62,918 nucleotides of DNA from Nostoc sp. FACHB-973 (GCF_014698115.1 NZ_JACJSJ010000046.1:1-62918), one strand, 5' to 3'. Numbered from the stretch's first letter, positions 1-8,197 are shown. Translations and numbers: made by a program. The notes: a model not told the origin generated them from the sequence alone.

Positions 1-1
1 G

Positions 2-118
2 GTTTGGCTAAATTCCACCCTGATTCCGGATCGTCAATATTTAGATGCGTTTGCCCTGGGAAGTGCGTGTGTCTTATGTAGGTCTAATTTAAATGGAAAA
101 AGTATACTAGATCAATAA
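2..118 (+). CDS. 3' end of a truncated gene (edge of window)
   Basis: An open frame runs in from the left edge and stops with TAA at 116-118. It encodes about 38 residues, including IPDRQYLDAFALGSACVLC and a C-terminus of SILDQ. The residue composition looks protein-like, but no family is recognised and the start lies outside the window. It could also be a chance open frame. Confidence 0.3.
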   Translation, partial: VWLNSTLIPDRQYLDAFALGSACVLCRSNLNGKSILDQ

Positions 119-400
119 TTTAACTAATAAATAGAGATTTTTTATCACTTAGTCAGTGAGTACTCGGCAAGTTGCGGGAGAGTACTGAGGAAGTAGCTTG
201 GGGCGTACAGATATAGTAATTTTAGTCACTTTTGCATTACTGGAAATGTTGATTAAGCCTATCAAATAAGTGGTTTTAATATTACTAATCACTACATTAT
301 GTAGTATAAAATTGGCTAATTGTAATTTGAATTAATTAAGTTAAAAGTTGAGATTGTTTTATTACTGTTGATTGTTGTAACTAACTCGGAGGGGGGAATT
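119..400 (+). promoter_or_regulatory. Upstream region of the ParR/ParM operon, candidate promoter/centromere
   Basis: This gene-free stretch precedes the actin-type partition operon. An inverted repeat ACTACAT-T-ATGTAGT lies at 291-305 and runs straight into TATAAA (305-310), which could be a -10 box under operator control. Two direct copies of GAGTACT start 22 bp apart (158-164 and 180-186). ParMRC systems usually have a centromere of repeats just upstream of the operon that also serves as the autoregulated operator, so this is the natural place to look. The repeats seen are short and the assignment is inference. Confidence 0.35.
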
Positions 401-985
401 ATGCCAAGGAAGGTGCAATCAGATTATGTAGAATTGTCAGTGGCAAGAAAGAAAGGTTCTAGTGAAGCGAGATTGTTGCAATACCTGAAGGACAGTGAAA
501 AGGGAGGGGGGGATATGATAATGGAGGCGATAATTCCCCTCTATCTCCCCTATATGCTCTACTCAGAGGGTGTAAGGGGTGAAAAATTATCTTCGTGCGT
601 ATTAGATGCGATCGCGCAGTTGGAAGTACAAATAATTAAGATGAAACGGGCTTTCGGGATGGAGGGACTTGCCCAAGTAGTGCTAGTGCAGCCTTATGGT
701 AGTGGACTTCCCACTTCTGCTGCAACTACCACACAACCTCATGGTAGTGGAGTTTTTTCTCTGATAGCTGCAACTGATATTCAGGCTCAAGCAGAGAAGA
801 GTGCGAGTTTTTTTACGGGCGTAGTTTCGACCGATGATGTTTCTGTTTCATCAGAGGTGCCGCTTGTTGTGGAGGAACAGTCTTTTCAAGAGGAAGATTT
901 GGATGATGATTTCTTCAATGATGATGAAGATGATGTGATTGCTAAAGCAGAGATAGAAGTTGATCCGGGATTTCGTTTAGAGTAA
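401..985 (+). CDS. ParR-like adaptor upstream of ParM (hypothetical)
   Basis: A 194-residue protein. The start is set at ATG 401, directly behind a strong GGAGGGGG ribosome-binding site (388-396); a TTG at 368 in the same frame is rejected. The basic N-terminus (MPRKVQSDYVELSVARKKG) and the predicted helical segment around residues 40-90 would suit a DNA-binding adaptor. The C-terminal third is very acidic (EEDLDDDFFNDDEDD). No motif proves the family. The call rests on its place just upstream of a ParM-type actin gene on the same strand, where cyanobacterial plasmids often carry a small partner. In classical ParMRC the adaptor lies downstream, so the order is reversed here. It could be an unrelated plasmid protein. 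Confidence 0.45.
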   Translation: MPRKVQSDYVELSVARKKGSSEARLLQYLKDSEKGGGDMIMEAIIPLYLPYMLYSEGVRGEKLSSCVLDAIAQLEVQIIKMKRAFGMEGLAQVVLVQPYGSGLPTSAATTTQPHGSGVFSLIAATDIQAQAEKSASFFTGVVSTDDVSVSSEVPLVVEEQSFQEEDLDDDFFNDDEDDVIAKAEIEVDPGFRLE

Positions 986-1210
986 GGAAACTGTATCCAG
1001 CGATCTCATTTGTAGATTGTCCATCCTATAGATTTGGGTATCAAGGTGGTGAGGTCATCGTCTGCGCTGCAAAAAAAAATGGATAATAATTGTAAAATTT
1101 TTTCTAAGACAGGGTAATACTGCTGTAAAGTAAGCCTTTTTCCATACCGAGTTAATACTTATAAAGGTTAAATTGTAAGCAATAGCAGAGATGAATTGAA
1201 ACCTTTATAT

Positions 1211-2455
1211 ATGCCCAAAACTAAGGAGAAATCAGATTTAAAAAAGATAGTAATTACGATTGATATGGGTGCGAGTAAAACCAAGGCTATCGTTCAGGAG
1301 TATGCAGAAGGAAAGCCTGTTGTTTTACTTTTAGACTCAGAAATAGCGGATGTTGCTAAAGCCTCAGTTGAAAGCGTCCAACCTGAAGGTAATCCTGAAT
1401 CTCGTGTTTGGGTAGGAATTGGTGATGAGTATTACGCCTTGGGAGAACTTGCTCGTCGTCGGTTTGGGGGTATATCGCAACTGAGGGAGTTAAAATACGA
1501 ACTAGCAGTTCCCAAAATTTGCGGAGCATTTTGGCTGGCTAAGGAGAAGTTGAACCTGGGTAATGATGTTGCAGCTTACTTGAGTGTCCTGCTGCCGCCG
1601 GGTGAAGTGCAAGACAAGGAACAGTTACAAATTCGGTTGAAGGATACGTTTCGGGGGTTTGATACACCAGCAGGTAAGATGCGGGTGAAAATGCTTCGTT
1701 ATGATGCAGCTTCTGAAGGTAGTGGAATATTTTTCCACCGTAGGCGAACGCTTGGCGATCGTGTACCTGTTTCGATGTACGTAATGCTTGGTTATCGCAA
1801 CGCGAGTATTTTCACCTTTCGGAGTGGTTCGATTGGCGCAGGAATAACCAGCAATTTTGGTATGTCTTGGTTAGTAAATAATTTGATTTCCAAAACATCG
1901 GGACTGAGCCCTGATAATTCCAATATTATTGAGGTACTGATAGAAGCTGGAGCCAGTTGTGACCCCCAGGTGATGCAAAAACTCTCACGCAAGCGCAAAG
2001 GTGATGAGATTCAACTTGATGGAGAGTCGATGTGCAAAGCTTTATTACTTGCTAGAGACGAATATTGGCGTGCGATCGCCAGGTGGTTGCGCTCAAAGAT
2101 GGATGAGGATATTGAAGAACTAGTATTTTGCGGAGGAACTGCGGATTACATTCGTCCTGAAATAGATGCTTACTTCCAGAAAGAGGGGATGAAAGTATCC
2201 TGGCACGCTAATATTTTTATACCTGATGAAATATCTTCTGGTATGGGCAATCGGATGGCGGATGTTTGGGCTTTTCACCAGCACATGATTATTCAGTTTG
2301 ATAAGTTAACTGGTTATATACGCTCTGAGGTTGTACCGTTAAATAAATCTGTTGAAGGTAATACAAATAATACAGGTGAAGAAGTCAAACGTAAGTATAA
2401 CTTTACGCCTTGTGAGCGGCCTAGTACCTTTATTGCTGTAAACGAGAATGTTTGA
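1211..2455 (+). CDS. parM: ParM/StbA-like plasmid segregation actin
   Basis: An actin-fold ATPase expected to polymerise and push sister plasmids apart. The phosphate-1 loop is visible near the N-terminus (VITIDMGASKTKAIV, the DxGxxxTK pattern). An adenosine-type glycine pair occurs late (VFCGGTADYIRPE), with a final helix GMGNRMADVWAF. At about 414 residues it is slightly longer than typical ParM. The start is taken as ATG 1211; a TTG at 1196 is in frame but has no better ribosome-binding site. Around residue 180 the codons carry a GC-rich repeat-like stretch (TAGGCGAACGCTTGGCGATCG, 1741-1761), read as HRRRTLGDR. PRTRC protein D is also a ParM/StbA-type actin, so this gene may belong functionally with the PRTRC cassette further along. 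Confidence in the fold is high. Confidence 0.8.
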   Translation: MPKTKEKSDLKKIVITIDMGASKTKAIVQEYAEGKPVVLLLDSEIADVAKASVESVQPEGNPESRVWVGIGDEYYALGELARRRFGGISQLRELKYELAVPKICGAFWLAKEKLNLGNDVAAYLSVLLPPGEVQDKEQLQIRLKDTFRGFDTPAGKMRVKMLRYDAASEGSGIFFHRRRTLGDRVPVSMYVMLGYRNASIFTFRSGSIGAGITSNFGMSWLVNNLISKTSGLSPDNSNIIEVLIEAGASCDPQVMQKLSRKRKGDEIQLDGESMCKALLLARDEYWRAIARWLRSKMDEDIEELVFCGGTADYIRPEIDAYFQKEGMKVSWHANIFIPDEISSGMGNRMADVWAFHQHMIIQFDKLTGYIRSEVVPLNKSVEGNTNNTGEEVKRKYNFTPCERPSTFIAVNENV

Positions 2456-2481
2456 TAGGTTCAGGCAAAAATAAATGTAGT

Positions 2482-2540
2482 AAAAAAAGAATCAGCTAGA
2501 GTGAAGTGCTGCATAAAACAGTACTTTCTAACTGATTCTT
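2482..2540 (-). terminator. Rho-independent terminator between convergent genes
   Basis: Stem AAGAATCAG (2487-2495) pairs with CTGATTCTT (2532-2540), with further pairing inside. Read on the minus strand, the stem is followed by a run of Ts (the A-run at 2482-2488). It sits just past the stop of the minus-strand gene and just past parM, so it may serve both. Confidence 0.75.
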
Positions 2541-2547
2541 TGAGATT

Positions 2548-2991
2548 TTAGTATGACTGTTGCTCTAGCATTTGGGAGCAATCAACGTGAGAATTGGTAA
2601 TTTCTGGAATGTGCTGAATTACAGAGTTAATTTGCTCCATGTCTGCATATTGTTGTTCTCGTCTTTTGCGGAGTTCCCATGATTTACGGTTATAAGCTAA
2701 CAAGTCTTCCAAACTCATGTTGAATTTGTATTTGGCGAAATTCAATAATTGTTCTGTGGTGTAACGACAATCTTCAGGACGACCAAAACAAATTTCAAAC
2801 TGAAGCTTAAAAGCTTTCCAATCAAAATTGTCAGACCCCAGTTGCCGTTGTGATTCGCGTCCGTAAAGGTCACGGATTGAATAGAAAATTGTGTTGTATT
2901 TACGCACGTCGAATGATTCAATCTTGAATTGCTCCATTGTTGAATCATCGACTGTAGCAGCTTGAGCTTTAGTAGATTTATTAGCAGCCAT
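2548..2991 (-). CDS. Small plasmid protein, paralogue of the next gene upstream
   Basis: A 147-residue hypothetical protein. The start at 2991 (MAANKSTKAQ) is preferred because AAGGAAAA lies 7 bases upstream; the longer frame from 3132 has none and would overlap the neighbour. It shares an alignable core with the 113-residue neighbour. Compare FDVRKYNTIFYSIRDLYG with YNERKFKAVYYGLQETWG, and FKLQFEICFGRPEDCRYTTEQ with FKTRFIATFGSVDNPKYSVQQ. The shared block ends in LE(D/E)LL-N-R-W and a basic tail. The pair clearly arose by tandem duplication. It is mostly helical, with no signal peptide or membrane segment. Function is unknown. Confidence 0.75.
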   Translation of the reverse strand: MAANKSTKAQAATVDDSTMEQFKIESFDVRKYNTIFYSIRDLYGRESQRQLGSDNFDWKAFKLQFEICFGRPEDCRYTTEQLLNFAKYKFNMSLEDLLAYNRKSWELRKRREQQYADMEQINSVIQHIPEITNSHVDCSQMLEQQSY

Positions 2992-3025
2992 AGTTTTTTC
3001 CTTGATGAATGCTTCGCTTTTAGCT

Positions 3026-3033
3026 GCGTCAGC
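3026..3033 (-). promoter_or_regulatory. RCWNACGC leader motif (GCTGACGC), gene at 2991
   Basis: The octamer GCTGACGC ends about 34 bases upstream of the start at 2991. Its wider context, ACTAATGCTGACGCAGC, is identical to that upstream of ssb (10010-10026), although the two genes are unrelated. The pairing AATGCT/AGCATT surrounds it, but the hairpin is weaker than at other sites. Confidence 0.5.
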
Positions 3034-3098
3034 ATTAGTCAAAAAATAAATCCCACTCTGTATGAGCGAGATTTTCTGTAAAATCAGATTATTTGTGA

Positions 3099-3440
3099 TT
3101 ATTTTGCTAATAAACGTTCGCGTTGTAGCCAAGTACGTTTGTTGACTTCGAGTAGTTCTTCTAAGCCTTTGTTGAAGTGCTTAATGGAATAGTCAACCAT
3201 TTGTTGTACACTGTATTTGGGGTTGTCAACTGAGCCGAATGTAGCAATAAATCTTGTTTTAAAAGCATCCCATTGTGTTTTATTCCAGTTAGTCTGTGAC
3301 TGCGCTTGAATAGTTTTACCCCAGGTTTCTTGTAGCCCGTAGTAGACTGCTTTAAACTTACGCTCGTTGTAGTCAGCAATTTTGTAAATACCCATTGCGT
3401 TATCATCAATTAAACTAACTTTTTTGGTTCTAGTAGCCAT
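3099..3440 (-). CDS. Small plasmid protein, tandem paralogue
   Basis: A 113-residue hypothetical protein starting MATRTKKVSL with a clear AGGAGAT ribosome-binding site before the ATG at 3440. It shares its central Trp/Phe-rich block (KTQWDAFKTRFIATFG, MVDYSIKHFNKGLEELLEVNKRTW) with the 147-residue protein just downstream. The basic first residues and the helical body would suit a small nucleic-acid- or protein-binding factor, but nothing catalytic is visible. It lies at the head of a two-gene minus-strand unit that ends at the terminator near 2482-2540. Confidence 0.75.
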   Translation of the reverse strand: MATRTKKVSLIDDNAMGIYKIADYNERKFKAVYYGLQETWGKTIQAQSQTNWNKTQWDAFKTRFIATFGSVDNPKYSVQQMVDYSIKHFNKGLEELLEVNKRTWLQRERLLAK

Positions 3441-3482
3441 AATTTTTATCTCCTATGTGAGAGTTACTTTTTAAGGATTTGA

Positions 3483-3490
3483 GCGTTAGC
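3483..3490 (-). promoter_or_regulatory. RCWNACGC leader motif (GCTAACGC), gene at 3440
   Basis: GCTAACGC lies about 42 bases upstream of the start at 3440, preceded by AGCACTATA, a weak version of the ACCAC box. A second, opposite copy at 3562-3569 forms an inverted repeat GCGTTAGC/GCTAACGC. The hairpin between motif and start is weak (CTC/GAG only). Confidence 0.45.
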
Positions 3491-3599
3491 TATAGTGCTT
3501 TCTCTTCTTTATTTGGACGTAAGTCCGTGTAAAAAATAACAATCTTAAATTGGAAATGAATGCTAACGCCTCCGCTACTATCCTGTTTTCAAAAATTTT

Positions 3600-3738
3600 C
3601 AAATAGCCCTGTTGTGTCACTATCGCGGTAGCGGCAGCTAGTGAGCGATACCTTCTCCTGTCAAAGACGCTCCGCGTAGCTTGCTTCCCCGCAGGGGTAC
3701 GGCACACTTCTCTACGAGAGGCTACGCCAACGAACGCC
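3600..3738. repeat. Nostoc-type GC-rich palindromic repeat cluster
   Basis: A non-coding GC-rich block containing GACGCTCCGCGTAGCTTGC, CCCCGCAGGGG and CTACGAGAGGCTACGCC. Such short palindromic repeats are scattered through Nostocales genomes. A minus-strand open frame across it (3486-3857) has no protein character and is not called. The block separates the minus-strand paralogues from the inserted cassette segment. Confidence 0.6.
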
Positions 3739-3826
3739 GTATAACAACGCCCATGCACACCGACCGCCGAGAGCGATCGGTTATGATACAAAGGCGATCT
3801 GCGGCAGGTGATGGACACCGTTATGC
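3739..3826 (+). other. Integron attC-like recombination site
   Basis: The 88-bp stretch begins with an inverse-core-like GTATAAC (3739-3745) and ends with a core-like GTTATGC (3820-3826). Just inside, the arms can be aligned as imperfect inverted repeats: CCCATGCACACC against the complement of GGTGATGGA, with an extra base in one arm, as attC sites have. It lies about 34 bases before a gene whose stop is embedded in the canonical inverse core GCCTAAC. Neither core is a perfect match to RYYYAAC/GTTRRRY. The call combines sequence and context. Confidence 0.5.
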
Positions 3827-3859
3827 ACTTGAAGTCATATTTAGGAGTTGCATACAAAA

Positions 3860-4432
3860 ATGAAAACTCAGTACTTTACAGCGACAAGTCTTGATGGCTT
3901 CATTGCGACTGAGAATGACTCACTAGATTGGCTGTTTCCGCTTGGCGACCTGAATGACTCCAGCTATCCAGAGTTCATTTCAGATGTGGGTGCGTTGGCA
4001 ATGGGATCAGCAACTTACGAGTGGATGGTACGCAACGCCCAAAAGGTAGCTACTGAGACTGGCTTTGCGTGGCCATACACTCAGCCAGCCTGGATATTTT
4101 CTAGTCGCAAGCTGACAATAATCGAAGGTGCGAACATCCGATTCATCAATGGAGATGTGCAGCACGTCCACACCCAAATGCGAGCTGCTGCTGGCACTAA
4201 AAACATCTGGATAGTTGGAGGCGGAGATTTGGCTGGTCAGTTCTACGATGCTGGTTTACTAAATGAGCTGATCATCCAGGTTGGCTCGGCCACCCTCGGC
4301 AAGGGTAAGCCGCTATTCCCTCGCAGAGTACTAAGCCCAGTTCTGCGCCTAGTGTCTGTTCATCAGATGGGTGCTGGCATGGCTGAGTTGCGCTATGAAG
4401 TACACAAAGGCGGTGTGAGTGGAGCCGCCTAA
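3860..4432 (+). CDS. Dihydrofolate-reductase-family (RibD C-terminal domain) protein
   Basis: A 190-residue single-domain protein of the RibD_C/DHFR-like superfamily (YyaP/YwjB type), a presumed NADPH-dependent reductase of unknown substrate. Family marks are the start MKTQYFTATSLDGFIA, GALAMGSATYEWM, and the cofactor-loop-like segment NIWIVGGGDLAGQFYDAGL followed by LIIQVGSATLGKGKPLFP. The ATG at 3860 has AGGAG 13 bases before it; a TTG at 3848 is rejected. The stop TAA lies inside GCCTAAC (4427-4433), the classic end of an integron gene cassette, and an attC-like site lies upstream. It sits on the plus strand between minus-strand plasmid blocks, consistent with acquisition. It is probably not the housekeeping folA. 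Confidence 0.85.
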   Translation: MKTQYFTATSLDGFIATENDSLDWLFPLGDLNDSSYPEFISDVGALAMGSATYEWMVRNAQKVATETGFAWPYTQPAWIFSSRKLTIIEGANIRFINGDVQHVHTQMRAAAGTKNIWIVGGGDLAGQFYDAGLLNELIIQVGSATLGKGKPLFPRRVLSPVLRLVSVHQMGAGMAELRYEVHKGGVSGAA

Positions 4433-4535
4433 CAATTGCAATGTAGCGGACTTTTGAAGCTCCTGATTGTAATGCAAAGGCTGTTTGCCGCGGCTGATTG
4501 CAACCGTAGTATCAATTGCCAAAGGAGGAAAACTG
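4433..4535 (+). other. Spacer after the cassette gene, possible degraded attC
   Basis: It begins at the inverse core GCCTAAC (4427-4433) and carries the related segments AATTGCAATG and GATTGCAACC, but no GTTRRRY core is visible before the next gene. It also holds the strong AAAGGAGG ribosome-binding site (4521-4528) of rph. No clear promoter was recognised. Confidence 0.3.
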
Positions 4536-7154
4536 ATGAGTTCATTTGTCCTTTGTTTTCAAGATATTGACAAAACAAAACTCAAGGTCGTTGGTGGTAA
4601 AGGCTCGAACCTGGGGGAACTTACCAAGATTGAAGGAATACTCGTACCAGATGGCTTTTGTATTTCTACTGAAGCTTTTAAAAGAATCATTGGGGAAACG
4701 TCTTCGATTAACGAATTACTCGACCAGTTATCGCTTCTCAAGGTGGAAGATCGGCATAAAATCAGTGAACTTAGTTGTGAGATTCGCTCTTTCATCGAAG
4801 GGATAGCCATTCCTCAAGATATTAATGAAGAGATCGCCCGCCTTCTCTCTAGGCTTGGAGAAAAAAATGCCTATGCAGTACGATCCAGCGCAACTGCTGA
4901 GGATTTACCGATAGCCTCCTTTGCAGGACAGCAGGATACGTATTTAAATATTATCGGGAAGGAAGCAATTTATCAGCATATCAGCAAGTGCTGGGCATCG
5001 CTATTTACTGAGAGAGCAGTAATGTACCGCCTTCAAAACGGCTTCGACCACCGTAAAGTCCACCTGTCTGTGGTTGTTCAGAACATGGTCTTTGGGCAGG
5101 TGGCAGGAATTTTGTTTACTGCCGATCCCGTCACTTTTAATCGGAAGGTGTTATCCATTGATGCAGGCTTCGGACTTGGTGAAGGCTTGGTCAGAGGTCT
5201 GGTAAATGCTGATATCTATAAAGTGTGTAACGGCAAAGCGATCGATAAAAAGATATCTACTAAGAAACTGGCTATTTACGCCTTAAAAGATGGCGGTACA
5301 AAAGAACAGGAGATTGAGCCTGAACGGCAGAATAGGCAAGCGCTGACAGACGAGCAGATTTTGCAGCTTGAGCGCATCGGTAGGAAGATTGAAGAACATT
5401 TCGGACACCCCCAGGACATCGAATGGTGTTTGGTTGATGATACATTTCATATTGTCCAGAGTCGCCCCATCACTACTTTATATCCCATTCCGGAAGCAAA
5501 CGATCGCCAAAATCACGTTTATGTATCTGTCGGTCATCAACAAATGATGACTGATCCCATCAAACCATTGGGATTATCTTTATTCCAGTTAACAGCTGCT
5601 CGACCCATGTATAAAGCGGGTGGACGTTTGTTTGTTGATATCACCCATGATTTAGCTTCACCTGTGAGAAGAACAATTCTGGTAGATGTTTTGGGAAAAT
5701 CCGATCCGCTGATAAGGGACGCACTTATGACCATACTAGATCGGGGAGATTTCATAAAATTGTTACCAGATGACAAGCAAGAACAAAGTTCCGGTAACAG
5801 CAATAAGGGTGCATCGTCTTTGGATTTTCAAACGCTGACCGAATACGATCCGGCGATCGTTTCTGATTTGATTGGGCGTAGTCAAACATCGATAGACGAG
5901 TTAAAACAGAACATCCAGACGAAATCAGGAGCGGATCTGATTGATTTTATTCTGGAAGATATCCAGCAATTAAAGAAGAGTTTATCCGATCCACAAAGTT
6001 TTGGTGTGATTATGACTGCTATGAATGCTTCATCGTGGATCAATGAAAAAATGCAGGAGTGGTTAGATGAAAAAAACGTAGCAGACACGCTTTCTCAATC
6101 TGTACCCAACAATATTACTTCCGAAATGGGACTGGAATTATTGGATGTCGCAGATGTGATTCGTCCTTATCCTGAAGTAATTGATTATTTACAACAAGTA
6201 AAAGATGATAGCTTTTTGGATGAATTGGTTAAGTTTAATGGCGGAAAGGAAACCCAAGACGCTATCTATGCTTATCTCAACAAATACGGAATGCGATGTG
6301 CCGGAGAAATCGATATTACAAGACCTCGTTGGAGTGAAAAACCAACTACACTTGTCCCCATGATTCTCAGTCACATCAAAAACTTTGAGCCTGGTGCAGG
6401 CGATCGCAAATTTGAGCAAGGGCGACAGTCAGCTTTGAAAAAAGAACAAGAGTTATTAGAGCGATTGCAGCAATTACCGGATGGTGAACAAAAGGCCGAA
6501 CAGACCAAACGAATGATCGGCTTAATCCGGAATTTCATCGGTTATCGTGAATATCCAAAATACGGCATGATTAATCGCTACTTTGTTTATAAGAAAGCTT
6601 TACTCAAAGAAGCTGAACAACTCTTACAAGCGGGCGTTATTCATGAAAAAGAAGATATATATTATCTCACTTTTGAAGAACTTCGCTCAGTTGTACGTAC
6701 AAATAAACTGGATTACCAGCTCATCAACAAACGAAAAGACGAGTACAAACACTATGAAAAGCTAACTCCGCCACGTGTTATCACATCTGACGGTGAAATC
6801 ATTGCAGGTCGGTACAAACGAGAAAATCTCCCTACCGAAGCTATTGTAGGTCTACCTGTTTCCTCTGGAGTTATAGAGGGACGAGCGCGTGTCATCTTAA
6901 ACATGGAAGATGCCGATCTAGAAGATGGAGATATATTAGTCACCTCCTTTACTGACCCTAGCTGGACACCATTGTTTGTATCCATAAAAGGTTTAGTTAC
7001 CGAAGTTGGTGGTCTAATGACACATGGAGCAGTTATCGCACGTGAATATGGCATAAGTGCAGTTGTTGGAGTGGATAATGCTACCAAACTGATCGATGAC
7101 GGACAGAGAATTCGGGTTAATGGAACGGATGGCTATGTAGAAATCCTCAGTTAA
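4536..7154 (+). CDS. rph: Rifamycin-inactivating phosphotransferase (Rph)
   Basis: An 872-residue PEP-synthase-like enzyme that uses ATP to phosphorylate rifamycins. It has the expected three parts. The ATP-grasp/PPDK N-terminal domain shows VVGGKGSNLGEL, YAVRSSATAEDL and ILFTADPVT. A rifamycin-binding middle domain begins near HVYVSVGHQQMMTDP. A C-terminal swivelling phosphohistidine domain carries GGLMTHGAVIAREYG with the catalytic His at residue 830. Length and all landmarks fit the Rph family known from Bacillus and Listeria; a plain PEP synthase is less likely. ATG 4536 follows AAAGGAGG at ideal spacing. It lies on the plus strand directly behind an integron-like cassette gene, in a segment otherwise foreign to the minus-strand plasmid core. 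Horizontal acquisition is inferred. Confidence 0.9.
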   Translation: MSSFVLCFQDIDKTKLKVVGGKGSNLGELTKIEGILVPDGFCISTEAFKRIIGETSSINELLDQLSLLKVEDRHKISELSCEIRSFIEGIAIPQDINEEIARLLSRLGEKNAYAVRSSATAEDLPIASFAGQQDTYLNIIGKEAIYQHISKCWASLFTERAVMYRLQNGFDHRKVHLSVVVQNMVFGQVAGILFTADPVTFNRKVLSIDAGFGLGEGLVRGLVNADIYKVCNGKAIDKKISTKKLAIYALKDGGTKEQEIEPERQNRQALTDEQILQLERIGRKIEEHFGHPQDIEWCLVDDTFHIVQSRPITTLYPIPEANDRQNHVYVSVGHQQMMTDPIKPLGLSLFQLTAARPMYKAGGRLFVDITHDLASPVRRTILVDVLGKSDPLIRDALMTILDRGDFIKLLPDDKQEQSSGNSNKGASSLDFQTLTEYDPAIVSDLIGRSQTSIDELKQNIQTKSGADLIDFILEDIQQLKKSLSDPQSFGVIMTAMNASSWINEKMQEWLDEKNVADTLSQSVPNNITSEMGLELLDVADVIRPYPEVIDYLQQVKDDSFLDELVKFNGGKETQDAIYAYLNKYGMRCAGEIDITRPRWSEKPTTLVPMILSHIKNFEPGAGDRKFEQGRQSALKKEQELLERLQQLPDGEQKAEQTKRMIGLIRNFIGYREYPKYGMINRYFVYKKALLKEAEQLLQAGVIHEKEDIYYLTFEELRSVVRTNKLDYQLINKRKDEYKHYEKLTPPRVITSDGEIIAGRYKRENLPTEAIVGLPVSSGVIEGRARVILNMEDADLEDGDILVTSFTDPSWTPLFVSIKGLVTEVGGLMTHGAVIAREYGISAVVGVDNATKLIDDGQRIRVNGTDGYVEILS

Positions 7155-7210
7155 TATACTCTGTAATGATGACTTAATCTATGAGTTGACTTCTAGCCAT
7201 CCAGTACCTT

Positions 7211-8197
7211 TTACAGAGAGTTGTCCGAGACTAGACTACCTTGCTGTAAAGAAGGATCATCTTTGTTTTCTTCTTCTAGAAGTGCTTCAATTTGAGTAAA
7301 AAGCTTATTAATTTTTTTTAGCTTTTTCTCATCATTCCAAATTTTACTTTTTCTAAGTGCTTTGTATATTTTGTCAACTTTTTCTTTTTGCTCTTGGTTA
7401 TGAGATGATGGCTTACTTTCTGACTGTTGCTGAAGAATATTTCCTACTAGAATCCTAATTTCAGATAGTGATAAACCTTCTGCGATCGCTTTATTTAAAA
7501 CTTTCTGTCTTTCATCATCATTTTTTATCCGGTTGATTTCCTTAGCTTTTGTATATTCAATTTCACCTTTTTGCAGTGCGGTTTGGATATCTAAATGGAG
7601 TTTGAGTAAAGGAAGACGATTGGCTACAAATGACTGCCAAGTAATTTTTCCTAATCTCAAGAATACATCTTGTATGATTCGTCCTTCATCACTAACCATA
7701 ACGTTATGGTTAGAATTACCTTTGCTTTCGTTATTCATGTCATAGAGCAGTTTGACCACTGTCTCTTGGTCAACATCGAGTTCTTCGGCTAGTAATTCGA
7801 GAATTCCGATAGTTTCCTCGTAAGCATTGAGGTCTTCCCTTTGGAGGTTTTCAACTAAGCGGAGTTTACGAGCTTTTTTTTCGTCGCATTCAATAATGAC
7901 TACAAGGATTTCCTCAAGTCCTGTAATTTCACAAGCTTTGAGACGGCGTTCACCAGCGATCAACTCATACTTATCTTCCTGAATCTTTCTAACAACAATG
8001 GGTTCTAGTAACCCTACTTCCTTAATGCTGTCAGCGAGCGATTTGAGTTTTACAGGGTCAAAATAGCGACGAGGCTGACTCGGCGGAAGGATGATTTGAG
8101 ATAAAGGTAAAGTGGAATCAGATAAAGATTGTTCTTCTTCATCTCCAAATAAATTATCCAGTCCAGTAAGTTTTTCTAGTTCGCGTTTTTGGCTCAT
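7211..8197 (-). CDS. parB: ParB partition protein
   Basis: A 328-residue ParB/Spo0J-like centromere-binding protein. The N-terminal ParB/Srx (CTPase) domain shows LPPSQPRRYFD, LADSIKEVGLLEPIVVR and ELIAGERRLKACE, followed by LVENLQREDLNAYEE. The HTH-like middle domain (about residues 150-240) and a charged C-terminal dimer region follow. Its start overlaps the end of parA by four bases (ATGA), so the two are translationally coupled. A perfect 22-bp palindrome lies inside the gene (7692-7713) and could be its own parS. Confidence 0.92.
   Translation of the reverse strand: MSQKRELEKLTGLDNLFGDEEEQSLSDSTLPLSQIILPPSQPRRYFDPVKLKSLADSIKEVGLLEPIVVRKIQEDKYELIAGERRLKACEITGLEEILVVIIECDEKKARKLRLVENLQREDLNAYEETIGILELLAEELDVDQETVVKLLYDMNNESKGNSNHNVMVSDEGRIIQDVFLRLGKITWQSFVANRLPLLKLHLDIQTALQKGEIEYTKAKEINRIKNDDERQKVLNKAIAEGLSLSEIRILVGNILQQQSESKPSSHNQEQKEKVDKIYKALRKSKIWNDEKKLKKINKLFTQIEALLEEENKDDPSLQQGSLVSDNSL
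7692..7713. promoter_or_regulatory. 22-bp perfect palindrome inside parB, candidate parS
   Basis: The half-site CTAACCATAAC is followed immediately by its exact complement, giving a 22-bp perfect palindrome. It encodes part of the linker HNVMVSD in ParB. ParB binds palindromic parS sites usually located in or near par operons, so this is a strong positional candidate. A lone internal copy and the absence of other exact copies in the window leave it unproven. Confidence 0.5.

Noticed and set aside
2742..3035. Minus-strand frame of 97 codons
   Set aside because: It is an alternative frame inside the 147-residue paralogue, which has conserved sequence with its neighbour.
3562..3569. Plus-strand GCTAACGC
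   Set aside because: It pairs with the minus-strand copy at 3483 and has no ACCAC box or start nearby on the plus strand.
3486..3857. Minus-strand open frame of 123 codons between the paralogue and the cassette gene
   Set aside because: It runs through GC-rich palindromic repeats and the attC-like site; composition is Arg/Cys-rich and not protein-like.
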